Assembly: GCA_913061235.1 (NCBI GenBank)
Contig: CAJXTB010000032.1
Location: forward strand, 1-64,000
Direction of reading: 5' to 3'
DNA: 64,000 nt
Source of the DNA: an uncultured Pseudomonadota bacterium
GTDB taxonomy: Bacteria; Myxococcota_A; UBA796; GCA-2862545
The notes beneath the pieces are model-generated. The model saw nothing but the letters and a program-made list of their open reading frames with translations. It was not told the origin of the DNA and ran no database searches. This document shows positions 1-8,767 of the stretch, in pieces. A program made the translations under genes and the position numbers. Position 1 is the first letter of the stretch, and each line of letters begins with the position of its first letter.

Positions 1-360
1 TCGTTGTTCGCGTCGTCGGGACACTCATCGACGTCGCCACACAGGCCGTCGTCATCCGCGTCGTTGTTCGCGTCATCCGGGCAGGCATCCACATCACCGC
101 AGATGCCGTCGTCGTCCGCGTCGTTGTTTGCGTCGTCGGGGCAGTCATCCACATCACCGCACAGGCCGTCGTCGTCCGCGTCGTTGTTTGCGTCGTCGGG
201 ACACTCATCCACGTCGCCGCACAGGCCATCGTCGTCAGCGTCGTTGTCCGGGTCGTCAGGGCAGGTGTCGTCAGCGGTGCACAGCCCGTCGTCGTCCGCG
301 TCGTTCAGTGGGTCGTTGGGACAGGGGTCTTCACTGGGACACAAGCCGTCGTCGTCTTCG
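1..360. repeat. 60-bp tandem coding repeat, about six units
   Basis: Units start at 1, 61, 121, 181, 241 and 301. The first four are nearly identical in DNA; the last two are more diverged. Each encodes 20 residues of the thrombospondin type 3 repeat of the minus-strand gene. The 60-bp period keeps the frame, so unit number could change without breaking the protein. The array may continue left of the window. Confidence 0.9.
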
Positions 361-1055
361 TCTGTGCCGTCTTCGTCTGGGCACAGGTCGCAGGCGTCAG
401 GAATGCCGTCGTCATCTCCGTCTAGGGTGTCGTCACCCAGCGGGCAGATGTCTTGCACGTCTAGGACGCCGTCATCGTCTTCGTCATTGCACAGGCCTTC
501 GCCGCTTCCGACGAGCGGACCCGCGTCTGGGGACAGTTCGTCTACGAAGATGGCCCAATCCGTGCCGTCAACTGGGTTGGGTGTGTGTACCAAGAAGTCG
601 GTATTCAAGCCTTCGAGAGCATACGAACCGCCAGAGGTGTTCGGAAAGACGCGCGTTCCATCGGTCACGGTCAGGTTGTCGACGCCGGACAACAGAACGG
701 GAAGAAAGCCGTAGTCGATGTTGGAATTGCCGCCGTTTTCGCGCAGGTAGACGATGAGTCGTTCTACCGGTTGTTCGAACACGAGCACGTGGGGGCTGCC
801 AAGGTGCAGGACATCCGAGTTTGCGACGGGTGGGTCGAAGTCGGGTGTGTTGAAGGAGTTGCTGCTGTCCGTTGTGCTGTGGCCGCAGCAGGTCGAGAAA
901 GCGGACTGGCAGACCGCCCAGCCCACGCCATTGCTCGTTCCGTACGCCGGGCCCGACGTGCTGAAGAAATCAACGTCGAACTGGCGCTGAGGCGCCTCCT
1001 GTGCCGACGCAACCGACACCGCACACAGACCCATCCCTACAAACAAAACACGCAT
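1..1055 (-). CDS. Secreted thrombospondin type 3 repeat protein, C-terminus beyond window
   Basis: A Sec signal peptide (about residues 1-18, ending SVASA) is followed by a Ser/Asn-rich globular part to about residue 180. Then come Asp-rich, Cys-containing repeats of the thrombospondin type 3 kind (for example DADDDGLCGDVDECPDD), which in this family bind calcium in extracellular proteins. At least six 20-residue units are visible and the frame is still open at base 1, so the C-terminus is missing. The start is the ATG at 1055, with GAGGGGG just upstream. It is divergent from the gene at 1188. The N-terminal part (VFEQPVERLIVYLRENGG) is not recognised. Role inferred: cell-surface or secreted structural protein. 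Confidence 0.85.
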   Translation of the reverse strand, partial: MRVLFVGMGLCAVSVASAQEAPQRQFDVDFFSTSGPAYGTSNGVGWAVCQSAFSTCCGHSTTDSSNSFNTPDFDPPVANSDVLHLGSPHVLVFEQPVERLIVYLRENGGNSNIDYGFLPVLLSGVDNLTVTDGTRVFPNTSGGSYALEGLNTDFLVHTPNPVDGTDWAIFVDELSPDAGPLVGSGEGLCNDEDDDGVLDVQDICPLGDDTLDGDDDGIPDACDLCPDEDGTDEDDDGLCPSEDPCPNDPLNDADDDGLCTADDTCPDDPDNDADDDGLCGDVDECPDDANNDADDDGLCGDVDDCPDDANNDADDDGICGDVDACPDDANNDADDDGLCGDVDECPDDANN

Positions 1056-1187
1056 TCTTGCCCCCTCACCCTTGAACGCCGAGAGTACCGCGAAGCGTGT
1101 GTGAACGGTTGGAAAAGCCATGGAACCAAAGCTGGGAACGCTTGTCGGAACGGGAGCACAGCCTCACCGTCTCGCCGGGAGTCCCAC

Positions 1188-2519
1188 ATGAGCCGCCCAA
1201 CATCCACCGTCAAGGTCCTCAGAATCGCCGTTCTCTGCAGCGGCCGAATCCTCACGGAACGCTTGATCGATGCCGACGCCAACGTCCGTATTGGCAGTGA
1301 TTCTCTCAACGATCTGGTCCTGAACAGCGACGCCTTCGGTGCGTCCACCGCGCTGTTCACGTTCACTCCGGCTGGCTACGCGCTGACCACGCTTGCCACC
1401 ATGAGCGGCAAAGTGACCGTACACGAACAACCGGCATCCATTCGCAGCCTCGTTGCAGACGGTGCGACGTCGGTCAGTCTGTGTCAGGACGACCGCGGAA
1501 AGCTGGTCGTTGGCGACACAACGGTGCTGTTCCAGTTCGTGGCTCCCCCTCCAACCGCCGCACATCTTCTGCCCGGCAGCCTGGACTTTCGGCCACGGCT
1601 ATTCGAAGAAGACGACCCGATTTTTGTTGGGGCAACCGCTATCTTCACGGGTCTCGCCGCCGTCATGTTGGCATGGGTGTACACGAGTCCCCCACCGAGC
1701 GTTGTCCAGATGATTGAGCTGGACCCACGCATTGCCCGCGTGTTCTTGCAGCCCACGCCACAGACGCCGGAACCGGCGGTCGAGGTCGACCCCATTGCAC
1801 CGCCTGTTCCTGCACCCGCGGAGTCCCAGGAGCCCGAAATCGCGGACGTCACGCCACCGGCCGATGGCGTACTGCCGGATGGACGGAACATTGCCGACAT
1901 GACCGACGAAGAGCGCCTCGAGGAGGTGATGAACAATGACCTGGTCATCGGCATCATCGCGGGTCTCGGAGAAGCCGCTGGCCCCGCTACAGCGGGTGTC
2001 TTCGGGCAGCACGACGTCGCCCTCGACAGACTAGACGTCGTATTGGACGGGGTTCAGGGCGTGCGAGTTGCAGACCGATCCGATGACGGTCCGCGCACGG
2101 TTGACGGCACGAACAACGGCGACGTAGACATCAGTGGCTTGCACCATTTCCAAGGCGGTAATCCAATAGACATCGAGCAGGTTGTTGTGGAGCTCGAGGG
2201 CGAAGTCTACTCCCCAGAGTTCCAGCCAGAGCCCGACATCGAAGACCCAGAAGCCATTCAAGATGCGGTCGAGGCCAACCACGGCCGACTCGTCGCCTGC
2301 TACGACCGCATTCTCAAGAACGACCCCACCCTACAGGGACGCGTAGACGTGGAGTTCTACATCTCACAGGGGCGCGTCACACAAGCCGAAGTGTTCGCGG
2401 ACACCACGCACAATAGCGAGTTCACGGGCTGCCTGACCGGCGCCATCCGACGCATCCGGTTCCCCACAGAGACCACCGGCGAGGTCGTGTTTCCGTTCAT
2501 CTTCAGTGCACGAAACTAG
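1188..2519 (+). CDS. AgmX/PglI C-terminal domain protein with FHA-like N-terminus
   Basis: 443 residues. Residues 1-130 look like a small beta-rich FHA-like domain (VRIGSDSLNDLVL). One membrane helix lies near 142-167, then a Pro/Glu-rich linker. The last ~85 residues (from about 361, RLVACYDRILKNDP, ending FPFIF) match the AgmX/PglI C-terminal domain of myxobacterial envelope and motility proteins, which is TonB-like and usually periplasmic. The start is the ATG at 1188, with GGGAG six bases upstream; the frame is open further upstream but has no ribosome site there and overlaps the divergent gene. A single-pass inner-membrane protein reaching across the periplasm is inferred. The stop overlaps that of the convergent gene at 2516. 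Confidence 0.8.
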   Translation: MSRPTSTVKVLRIAVLCSGRILTERLIDADANVRIGSDSLNDLVLNSDAFGASTALFTFTPAGYALTTLATMSGKVTVHEQPASIRSLVADGATSVSLCQDDRGKLVVGDTTVLFQFVAPPPTAAHLLPGSLDFRPRLFEEDDPIFVGATAIFTGLAAVMLAWVYTSPPPSVVQMIELDPRIARVFLQPTPQTPEPAVEVDPIAPPVPAPAESQEPEIADVTPPADGVLPDGRNIADMTDEERLEEVMNNDLVIGIIAGLGEAAGPATAGVFGQHDVALDRLDVVLDGVQGVRVADRSDDGPRTVDGTNNGDVDISGLHHFQGGNPIDIEQVVVELEGEVYSPEFQPEPDIEDPEAIQDAVEANHGRLVACYDRILKNDPTLQGRVDVEFYISQGRVTQAEVFADTTHNSEFTGCLTGAIRRIRFPTETTGEVVFPFIFSARN

Positions 2520-3679
2520 CGCATCAGCTGAACGGTGAGTGCGGTGTAGTCAGGTCCCGAGTGGTAGCACCACGGGCTTGAGGTGCTGCGGCAGTACACG
2601 CGGACCTGCAGCGTGTCACCGACCTCGAAGTAGCTGACCACACTGGTGGCATGACGCCGCCAGCTCGCACTTGGTGCGATGAACGAGTGTGACAGATGCA
2701 GCCGTTGGCCGTTCTTCCACGTCTCGACATGGTTTCCATCGCCCGAGTTGTAGGTGATGGTCCGCATGTCGACGCGGTAGTAGCCAGCAGTCTGGAAGGT
2801 GAGGCCATTGCTGCCGTCCCACACGAAGTGCTGACCGTTCGAGTCCGTATTGAACGCTTCCCGGTCAAACGTCATGAACTCGTATTGGTTGCTCGAGCTG
2901 GAGTACGAGGAAACCGGGTACCATTCGCCCACGATGGGCCCGCCGAACGCCTGGCCATCGACCGAGATCTGACCCGCCTGAAGAGTTCCGACAATCAGTG
3001 TGTCTGCGGTAATCCCGGCATCGACCTCAATGCTGCCCGTCGACAAGCTGTCCGTCAGGACATCCGCCAAGATGGTGTCGCCGTCGACCTCTAGACCACT
3101 GGTCAACAGACTGTTCGACAGAACATCTCCAAGGACAGCATCGCCACTGACCTCAAGTTCAGACGCGCTGATGTCGGACGCTACGATTGAGTCGGTCGAC
3201 ACGCTTGCAGAGCTGACCGCCCCCGCAACGTTGAGTGAATCACCAGAAATAGTGCCGTTAATCGTTGCGCTATCGGCGCTTAGCGTGGTTGCTTCTACGG
3301 TTCCACCGCGCAGGTTGCGAGTCTCTTCGGTGCGAATGGCGAAGGGCACACTGGACAGTGGCGTGGTGCTCTGGACCGCGCCGCCATCAATGACAACCCC
3401 GATGTTTACGGCATCTGCGGACAGGTCTTGCGTCTGGAGCGGGACACCAGAGCCCAGAACAAGCGCGAAGTAGCCACCCTGCACTGGAACGTCGGTGAAG
3501 GTGTCCGACCACAGCTCGTCGCCAGCGTCATTCGTCAGCTGGACCGTCAGGTTGTGGGCGCCGTCAATCGGCCCACCTGCTGAATCCAGCAGTCTACCAG
3601 TGTGGGTCATGGTCATAGGCACAGCCGCCGCTGTGGCCGCCAAGGTCAACGCAAGTACGCCAAATACAAACCGCTTCAT
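2516..3679 (-). CDS. Secreted fibre-like protein with possible C1q-like head
   Basis: 387 residues. A signal peptide (MKRFVFGVLALTLAATAAA) precedes an N-terminal domain of the HTGRLLDSAGGPIDG type, the module that begins many bacterial collagen-like or tail-fibre-like surface proteins; the same module begins the protein at 35183. The middle (about 110-250) is Ser/Asp/Val-rich with repeated SxxLxVxGDxxLxD units, suggesting a beta-solenoid shaft. The last ~135 residues (GYYRVDMRTITYN, FEVGDTLQVRVYC) resemble a C1q/TNF-type jelly roll; that part is tentative. The start at 3679 has GGGAG upstream. The stop shares the CTAG at 2516-2519 with the convergent gene. Confidence 0.75.
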   Translation of the reverse strand: MKRFVFGVLALTLAATAAAVPMTMTHTGRLLDSAGGPIDGAHNLTVQLTNDAGDELWSDTFTDVPVQGGYFALVLGSGVPLQTQDLSADAVNIGVVIDGGAVQSTTPLSSVPFAIRTEETRNLRGGTVEATTLSADSATINGTISGDSLNVAGAVSSASVSTDSIVASDISASELEVSGDAVLGDVLSNSLLTSGLEVDGDTILADVLTDSLSTGSIEVDAGITADTLIVGTLQAGQISVDGQAFGGPIVGEWYPVSSYSSSSNQYEFMTFDREAFNTDSNGQHFVWDGSNGLTFQTAGYYRVDMRTITYNSGDGNHVETWKNGQRLHLSHSFIAPSASWRRHATSVVSYFEVGDTLQVRVYCRSTSSPWCYHSGPDYTALTVQLMR

Positions 3680-3732
3680 GGGTTCTCCCTTCACAATCGT
3701 GCGTGAAGGGTACCACCAGAGCGAAGTTCTAC

Positions 3733-3996
3733 CTAAAAGAGGCCGCCGCCGAGTCCACAGCGAATGAAGCCGAGTCCGCCGCACAGCAGGCCGGTGACCA
3801 ACGCGAGCAAGTGAGCGAGCTGCGCTTGGGGCTTACCGAGGTTGTCGCGGTCAAAGAGCAGCCCAACGGCGCCGGTCACAATCGCGCCAGCAGCAACGAC
3901 AGCGCCGAACCACTGCACCCAGCCCAGACACGGGAACATGCCCACCACAACAAGGCAGATGACGGTCACGGTGAGACTGGTGGATGCGGACTTCAT
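3733..3996 (-). CDS. Small membrane protein
   Basis: 87 residues with two or three hydrophobic segments (SLTVTVICLVVVGMFPCLGW, WFGAVVAAGAIVTGAVGLL, and a C-terminal segment LLALVTGLLCGGLGF). The ATG at 3996 has GGAG at suitable spacing. No catalytic motif is visible. It lies between the minus-strand fibre-like gene and the divergent acyl-CoA operon. The family is not recognised; an inner-membrane protein is inferred from hydrophobicity alone. Confidence 0.6.
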   Translation of the reverse strand: MKSASTSLTVTVICLVVVGMFPCLGWVQWFGAVVAAGAIVTGAVGLLFDRDNLGKPQAQLAHLLALVTGLLCGGLGFIRCGLGGGLF

Positions 3997-4115
3997 GGGC
4001 GACTCCAAGGTACGCAACACATACGCGCACGATGGGGTCACTATTTCGACGCGCGGTCGTACGGGCAAGGAAGTTGGCTGCTGTGTGGGCTATGAGCGGC
4101 GCGTGGAGGTCGAGA

Positions 4116-4970
4116 ATGCAGACGGTTGCAGTCATAGGTGCAGGGACAATGGGACACGGCATTGCGCAGGTCTTCGCAATGGCCAACTACGATGTGACGT
4201 TGGTGGACGCGTCAGAGGCGGCCCTCGACAAGGGCCTCGCGGCAGTCGTTCGCAACCTCGACAAGGGCGTGGACCGCGGAAAGGTGACGGAGGAGCAGCG
4301 CACGAGCACCTTGGCACGGCTCTCCGGAGCGGCCGACCTGGCAGACGCGGTGGAAGACGCGGACCTGGTCATTGAGGCCGTTCCCGAGTCGCTACAGCTC
4401 AAGCAGTCGCTGTTCACACACGCCCAGGCCTCCGCGCCAGACAGCGCCATCTTCGCGACGAACACGTCGTCTCTGTCTGTTGCCAAGATTGCCGGCGTGC
4501 TCGACGACCCCAGTCGCGTCATTGGCATGCACTTCTTCAACCCCGTGCACATCATGGCCTTGCTCGAAGTCGTCGTCGGCGAAGACACCCGTGATGACGT
4601 GCTCAGTGCCGTGAAGACCGCCGGCGAACGCATTGGAAAAGAGGTCATTGTTGTCCGTGACAGCCCCGGATTTGCGACCTCTCGCTTGGGTGTGTGCTTG
4701 GGTATGGAAGCGATTCGCATGGTCGAAGAAGGCGTTGCGAGCCCGGCAGATATCGACAAGGCCATGGTCCTTGGCTACCGCCACCCGATTGGGCCGCTGA
4801 AGCTCACGGACTTGGTCGGCCTGGACGTCCGCATGGCTATTGGCGAGTACCTGGCCAAAGAACTCGGAAATGACGCGTTCACTCCTCCGCAGCTGATGCG
4901 CGAGATGGTGGCCGCTGGAAACGTTGGCAAGAAGTCCGGCAAGGGCTTCTTCGACTGGAGTGCTTCATGA
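4116..4970 (+). CDS. 3-hydroxyacyl-CoA (3-hydroxybutyryl-CoA) dehydrogenase
   Basis: 284 residues, the usual length of single-domain-pair Hbd/PaaH/FadB2 enzymes. The N-terminal Rossmann motif is [15 protein letters not shown]. The family signatures IEAVPE, TNTSSLS and [11 protein letters not shown] carry the active-site region, and the C-terminal helical domain contains DSPGFATSR and [18 protein letters not shown]. It oxidises 3-hydroxyacyl-CoA with NAD(P)+ in the cytoplasm. The start at 4116 has GGAGG upstream. The stop overlaps the next start (ATGA), so it is translationally coupled to the thiolase, its natural next step. The exact chain-length substrate cannot be read from sequence. Confidence 0.93.
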   Translation: MQTVAVIGAGTMGHGIAQVFAMANYDVTLVDASEAALDKGLAAVVRNLDKGVDRGKVTEEQRTSTLARLSGAADLADAVEDADLVIEAVPESLQLKQSLFTHAQASAPDSAIFATNTSSLSVAKIAGVLDDPSRVIGMHFFNPVHIMALLEVVVGEDTRDDVLSAVKTAGERIGKEVIVVRDSPGFATSRLGVCLGMEAIRMVEEGVASPADIDKAMVLGYRHPIGPLKLTDLVGLDVRMAIGEYLAKELGNDAFTPPQLMREMVAAGNVGKKSGKGFFDWSAS

Positions 4971-6163
4971 GTCACGCTGTTCTTGTAGACGCCGTCCGTA
5001 CACCTATCGGTCGCTTTCAAGGTGGACTGTCCAAGGTCCGCCCAGACGACTTGGCTGCTCACGTCATCAAAGCCCTCACCGAGCGCATGGCGCTGGACCC
5101 ATCGGTCGTGGAAGAGGTGTTCTTCGGCTGTGCCAACCAGGCCGGTGAAGACAACCGAAACGTGGCTCGCATGGCCCTTCTGCTCGCAGGCTACCCGGAC
5201 TCTGTGCCCGGAATCACCGTCAATCGCCTGTGTGCGTCCGGCTTGTCTGCGGTCAACCAGGCGGCACGAATGATTGCTGCCGGAGACGCCGACGTCTGCG
5301 TTGCTGGGGGCGTTGAGGTCATGTCGCGAGCTCCGTACAGCGTTCCACGCGGACCGAACTTGCCCAAGGCGGGCAACGTCACAATGTGGGACACCACTCT
5401 GGGCTGGCGCTACCCGAACCCAAAGATGGCGGAGATGTTCCCCCTCGAAGCCATGGGCGAGACCGCCGAGAACTTGGTCAACAAGTACAGTATCTCCCGC
5501 GAAGACCAAGACGCTTTCGCGTTCAACAGTCACCAAAAAGCACTCAAGGCGTGGGAGAACGGCTGGTTCGACAATGAAGTGGTCCCGGTCACCGTTCCCG
5601 GCCGCAAGACGAGCACCGTTGTGGACCGTGATGAAGGCCCACGCGCAGACACCGCCCTGGACAAGCTGGCGGCGCTCAGGACCATCTTCCGCACACCCGG
5701 AACGGTCACTGCTGGCAACAGCTCCCCCCTCAACGACGGCGCTGCTGCCTTGCTCATTGCAAGTGAGCAGTCCACGGCTGAGCATGGCTGGACACCGCGA
5801 GCACGCATCGTTGCCTGTCAGTCCGCAGGCGTCGATCCCACCCTGATGGGCATTGGTCCGGTCCCCGCAACGCAGAAGGCACTTGTACGCGCTGGATGGA
5901 CCGTGGATGACGTGGACGTGTGGGAGCTCAACGAGGCTTTTGCGTCCCAGTCCCTCGCCGTCATTCGCGAGCTGGGGCTCGACCCGGAGAAGGTGAACCT
6001 GAACGGCGGCGCGATTGCCCTAGGCCACCCGCTGGGCTGTTCCGGCGCGCGCATCCTCACCACGCTGCTCAACGTCATGGAACGTACTGGAGCCAAGCGC
6101 GGTGCGGCAACGCTCTGCGTGGGTGTGGGTCAGGGCGTGTGTACGCTGATTGAGCGGGTGTAG
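4967..6163 (+). CDS. Acetyl-CoA acetyltransferase / 3-ketoacyl-CoA thiolase
   Basis: 398 residues, normal for thiolases. The nucleophile is Cys89 in [10 protein letters not shown]; His354 lies in [11 protein letters not shown] and Cys384 in [10 protein letters not shown], so the catalytic set is complete. It cleaves or condenses 3-ketoacyl-CoA with CoA. It overlaps the dehydrogenase by 4 bp, with GGAG inside the end of that gene. Together they perform the last two steps of beta-oxidation or their reversal. Acetoacetyl-CoA and 3-oxoadipyl-CoA thiolases are close relatives, so the substrate is left open. Confidence 0.93.
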   Translation: MSHAVLVDAVRTPIGRFQGGLSKVRPDDLAAHVIKALTERMALDPSVVEEVFFGCANQAGEDNRNVARMALLLAGYPDSVPGITVNRLCASGLSAVNQAARMIAAGDADVCVAGGVEVMSRAPYSVPRGPNLPKAGNVTMWDTTLGWRYPNPKMAEMFPLEAMGETAENLVNKYSISREDQDAFAFNSHQKALKAWENGWFDNEVVPVTVPGRKTSTVVDRDEGPRADTALDKLAALRTIFRTPGTVTAGNSSPLNDGAAALLIASEQSTAEHGWTPRARIVACQSAGVDPTLMGIGPVPATQKALVRAGWTVDDVDVWELNEAFASQSLAVIRELGLDPEKVNLNGGAIALGHPLGCSGARILTTLLNVMERTGAKRGAATLCVGVGQGVCTLIERV

Positions 6164-6169
6164 GGGATT

Positions 6170-6202
6170 GGCCGTGAGGTCCGTCGTTCGAACCTCACAG
6201 CC
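6170..6202. terminator. Hairpin between convergent genes
   Basis: GGC-c-GTGAGGT, an 11-base loop, then ACCTCAC-a-GCC: ten base pairs with one mismatch, between the thiolase stop (6163) and the convergent stop at 6210. There is no T-tract. A bidirectional terminator or transcript 3' end is inferred. Confidence 0.55.
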
Positions 6203-6209
6203 ACCGTTC

Positions 6210-8723
6210 CTACCGAAGCCACATACTGAAGCTGCCGTCGATCTGGGTTGTGTCATTCGGTGAGTCGTTGCCACACTCCAGGCGAATGCCCGCAAACCCT
6301 GGGTGGAAGCCAATCGCAATCTGCGGGACGTCCGTTCGGTTGGAGTCAGACACTCCCGGAGCCGTCGCGCACATGCCCAGCTGCCAGCCGTCAGGACTGG
6401 TGCCCTGTGACGAGTTTCCAGAGCCACAGATGTGCCAGCTGCCCCAGTAGCCAGCGTTCGACCAGGTCAGGTACACGGCCGGTGTGGAGCCAATGCCGTC
6501 GTAGGTGTAGGCCACGTCCGTCGTGGTGGTGTTGTAGCCAACGGAGTTCATCAGGGCGTCGCGGTCCACGGTGGCCAGGTCGAGTACGGCAGAGGCGGTA
6601 TGACCACGGGTGACGTCCTCACAGGCGTAGCGGAGCTCGCTGGCGCCTTGCCACATGGCGGTTCCGTCGAACATGCCGAAGTTGGTGCCGTCTAGCAGCA
6701 CGCCGCCGTTGTCGGAGACGACGGTCGGTGTGTTCATGCCCTGAACGAAGGGGGTCGTGAGGAAGCGGTCGCCTCGGTACACAGACGCTTGGTCACGGGG
6801 TCCCGCTTCGAGGTGAGCCACGCGCATCCAGCCGTCGCCGTCACACCAGGCTTCGAAGGCCTCACCCGCATCGGTCGCAATCCAAGTGGTGCCTTCTGAG
6901 CCGTCTTGCGGACACTCGGTGACGGTGCAGGAGTCGTCTCCACCAGGAAAGATGAGCGCATCGTCGTCTGTACAGTCGGCGTCGTTGTCGGCGTAGCCGT
7001 CTAGGTCACAGACAATGACGATGTCGGAGCCAGGAGCGCCGTAGCCGTCGCCGTCTGAGTCGATGTAGGCGAGGGTGCCGTCGATAGCGTCGTTGTCGAC
7101 AACCTCGTCGCAGTCGTCGTCAATATCGTTGCACAGCTCGGGGGCACCTGGGAAGGTCAGGCGGCGGTCGTCATCGCAGTCGGTCCCGTCCGCAACGAAG
7201 CCGTCCGGGGCTGAACAGGCTTGTTCGATGGTGTCGGGAGAGCCGTAGCGGTCACCGTCGACGTCGGCGTAGTAGGTGTACAGGTTGATGGCGTCTTCGT
7301 CGATCTCGCCGTCGCAGTCGTCATCTGCGCTGTTGCAGCGCTCGTCCGCTTCTGGGTAGGCCAAGGCGTCGCCGTCATCACAGTCGGTGCTGTCGGAGAC
7401 GAAGCCGTCGGGGGCTTCGCAGGCTTGAACTTGCACGTTCTGGGCACCGAATCCGTCTTCGTCGCTGTCGCCGTAGAAGGTCAGTGCGTCGGTGGCGGAC
7501 TCGTCGGTCTCGCCGTCGCAGTCGTCGTCCGTGCCGTTGCAGGTCTCGGGGGTAAACGGCGCGATGGCGCTGTTGTCGTCGGCGCAGTCGGTCTGGTTGG
7601 CCGCGTAGCCGTCGGGCACTTCGCACACCTCAATCGAGCTGCTACCGCGCTGGCCGAAGCCGTCACCGTCGCTGTCTACCCACGCGGGGTTGGTGTCTGC
7701 GGCGTCGTCATCAATCTCGCCGTTGCAGTCGTCATCTAGGCCGTTGCACAGCTCGGTGCCGCCGGGGAAGACGCGGTCGCGGGTGTCGTCGCAGTCGGCG
7801 TTGTTCTCGACCGCACCCTCGGGTAGCAAGCAGGCGAGCACGGTGTTTTCGGGGTCGCCGTAGTTGTCTTGGTCGGCGTCTACGTAGAAGATGCTGGGGT
7901 CTACGGCGTCTTCGTCAACGAAGCCGTCGCAGTTGTCGTCGAGCTCGTTGCAGGTCTCGATGGCACCGGGGAAGGCCTCGTCACGCGAGTCATCGCAGTC
8001 TTGGCTGTTGTCGGTGAAGCCGGGAGGAGCGGCACACGCTTCTTCGGTCAGGCTGTCGCTGCCGTAGCCGTCGCCGTCAATGTCCACGTAGAACAGGGTG
8101 ACGTCTCCGGCGTTGTCGTCAATGTCGCCGTCGCAGTCGTCATCAATACCGTTGCACAGCTCGGGAGCACCTGGGTAGGCGGTGTCCAGGGTGTCGTCGC
8201 AGTCGGTCGGGTCGAGGCTCGCACCGTCTGGCAACGCGCACGCGAGGAACGAGGACTCTGGGTCACCGAGGCCGTCACCGTCGGCGTCTGTGTAGAACAG
8301 GTCGCCGTCTACAGCGTCGTTGTCGATCAGGCCGTCACAGTCTTCGTCTACGCCGTCGCAGGTCTCGGTGCCGTCGGGGTTGATGTCGTCGTCGCCGTCG
8401 TCGCAGTCACCGCCTTGGAGGATGCGGTCGGCAGGGGGGTCACAGGCCATGACGCTGTCGGTCTCGTCACCGAAGCCGTCGCGGTCGCCGTCGCGGTACC
8501 AGAGCAAGGCATCCACAGCGTCTTCGTCGATGGCTTCGTTGCAGTTGTTGTCGATTCCGTCGCACAGTTCGTCGGCATCTGGAAAGACCGTGGCGTCGTC
8601 ATCGTTGCAGTCATCTGCTGCTACAACGCCGTCACCATCGAGGTCTTCGGTGAATGAGATATCTTCAATTGTCTTGCGACAAGCGGACACTGCTAACAGC
8701 AGAGCCAACGGCCAAATACGCAT
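6210..8723 (-). CDS. MopE-repeat lipoprotein with fibrinogen-like C-terminus
   Basis: 837 residues. A lipoprotein signal ends at Cys15 (LLAVSAC). There follow eight units of roughly 68-70 residues with the MopE-type metal-binding pattern (DCNDDDATVFPDADELCDG, then CxxxDxxCxxxxDxxA). MopE-type repeats are linked to copper or calcium binding in secreted proteins. After about residue 600 the repeats stop and a Cys-rich domain begins (FEAWCDGDGWMRVAHL), resembling a diverged bacterial fibrinogen-like YCDxxxxGGGW domain, ending SFSMWLR. The start has GGGGG upstream. It is a large surface lipoprotein. A neighbouring lipoprotein at 8768 lies upstream on the same strand with a short gap. Confidence 0.85.
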   Translation of the reverse strand: MRIWPLALLLAVSACRKTIEDISFTEDLDGDGVVAADDCNDDDATVFPDADELCDGIDNNCNEAIDEDAVDALLWYRDGDRDGFGDETDSVMACDPPADRILQGGDCDDGDDDINPDGTETCDGVDEDCDGLIDNDAVDGDLFYTDADGDGLGDPESSFLACALPDGASLDPTDCDDTLDTAYPGAPELCNGIDDDCDGDIDDNAGDVTLFYVDIDGDGYGSDSLTEEACAAPPGFTDNSQDCDDSRDEAFPGAIETCNELDDNCDGFVDEDAVDPSIFYVDADQDNYGDPENTVLACLLPEGAVENNADCDDTRDRVFPGGTELCNGLDDDCNGEIDDDAADTNPAWVDSDGDGFGQRGSSSIEVCEVPDGYAANQTDCADDNSAIAPFTPETCNGTDDDCDGETDESATDALTFYGDSDEDGFGAQNVQVQACEAPDGFVSDSTDCDDGDALAYPEADERCNSADDDCDGEIDEDAINLYTYYADVDGDRYGSPDTIEQACSAPDGFVADGTDCDDDRRLTFPGAPELCNDIDDDCDEVVDNDAIDGTLAYIDSDGDGYGAPGSDIVIVCDLDGYADNDADCTDDDALIFPGGDDSCTVTECPQDGSEGTTWIATDAGEAFEAWCDGDGWMRVAHLEAGPRDQASVYRGDRFLTTPFVQGMNTPTVVSDNGGVLLDGTNFGMFDGTAMWQGASELRYACEDVTRGHTASAVLDLATVDRDALMNSVGYNTTTTDVAYTYDGIGSTPAVYLTWSNAGYWGSWHICGSGNSSQGTSPDGWQLGMCATAPGVSDSNRTDVPQIAIGFHPGFAGIRLECGNDSPNDTTQIDGSFSMWLR

Positions 8724-8767
8724 ATGAACCCCCTAACGGCGGCCAGTCTAGCGCATTGCGAGGGGCC

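Noticed and set aside
1-360. CRISPR-like array of regular repeats
   Set aside because: Units are directly adjacent with no spacers and encode an in-frame protein repeat.
1-757. Ser- or Arg-rich open frames on the + strand over the thrombospondin repeats
   Set aside because: Antisense shadows of the minus-strand repeats, whose frame has a signal peptide and ribosome site.
2516-3679. Phage tail-fibre gene
   Set aside because: The N-terminal module is shared with fibre-like proteins, but a signal peptide is present and no phage gene lies nearby.
6170-6202. tRNA-like sequence (TTCGAAC loop and GCCACC)
   Set aside because: The five bases each side of TTCGAAC do not pair, and no anticodon or D arm is present upstream. 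It folds better as a plain hairpin between convergent genes.
6960-8660. Long open frames on the + strand opposite the MopE gene
   Set aside because: They arise from the Asp-codon-rich (GAC/GAT) repeats read backwards; they give Val/Ala-rich low-complexity peptides without start signals.
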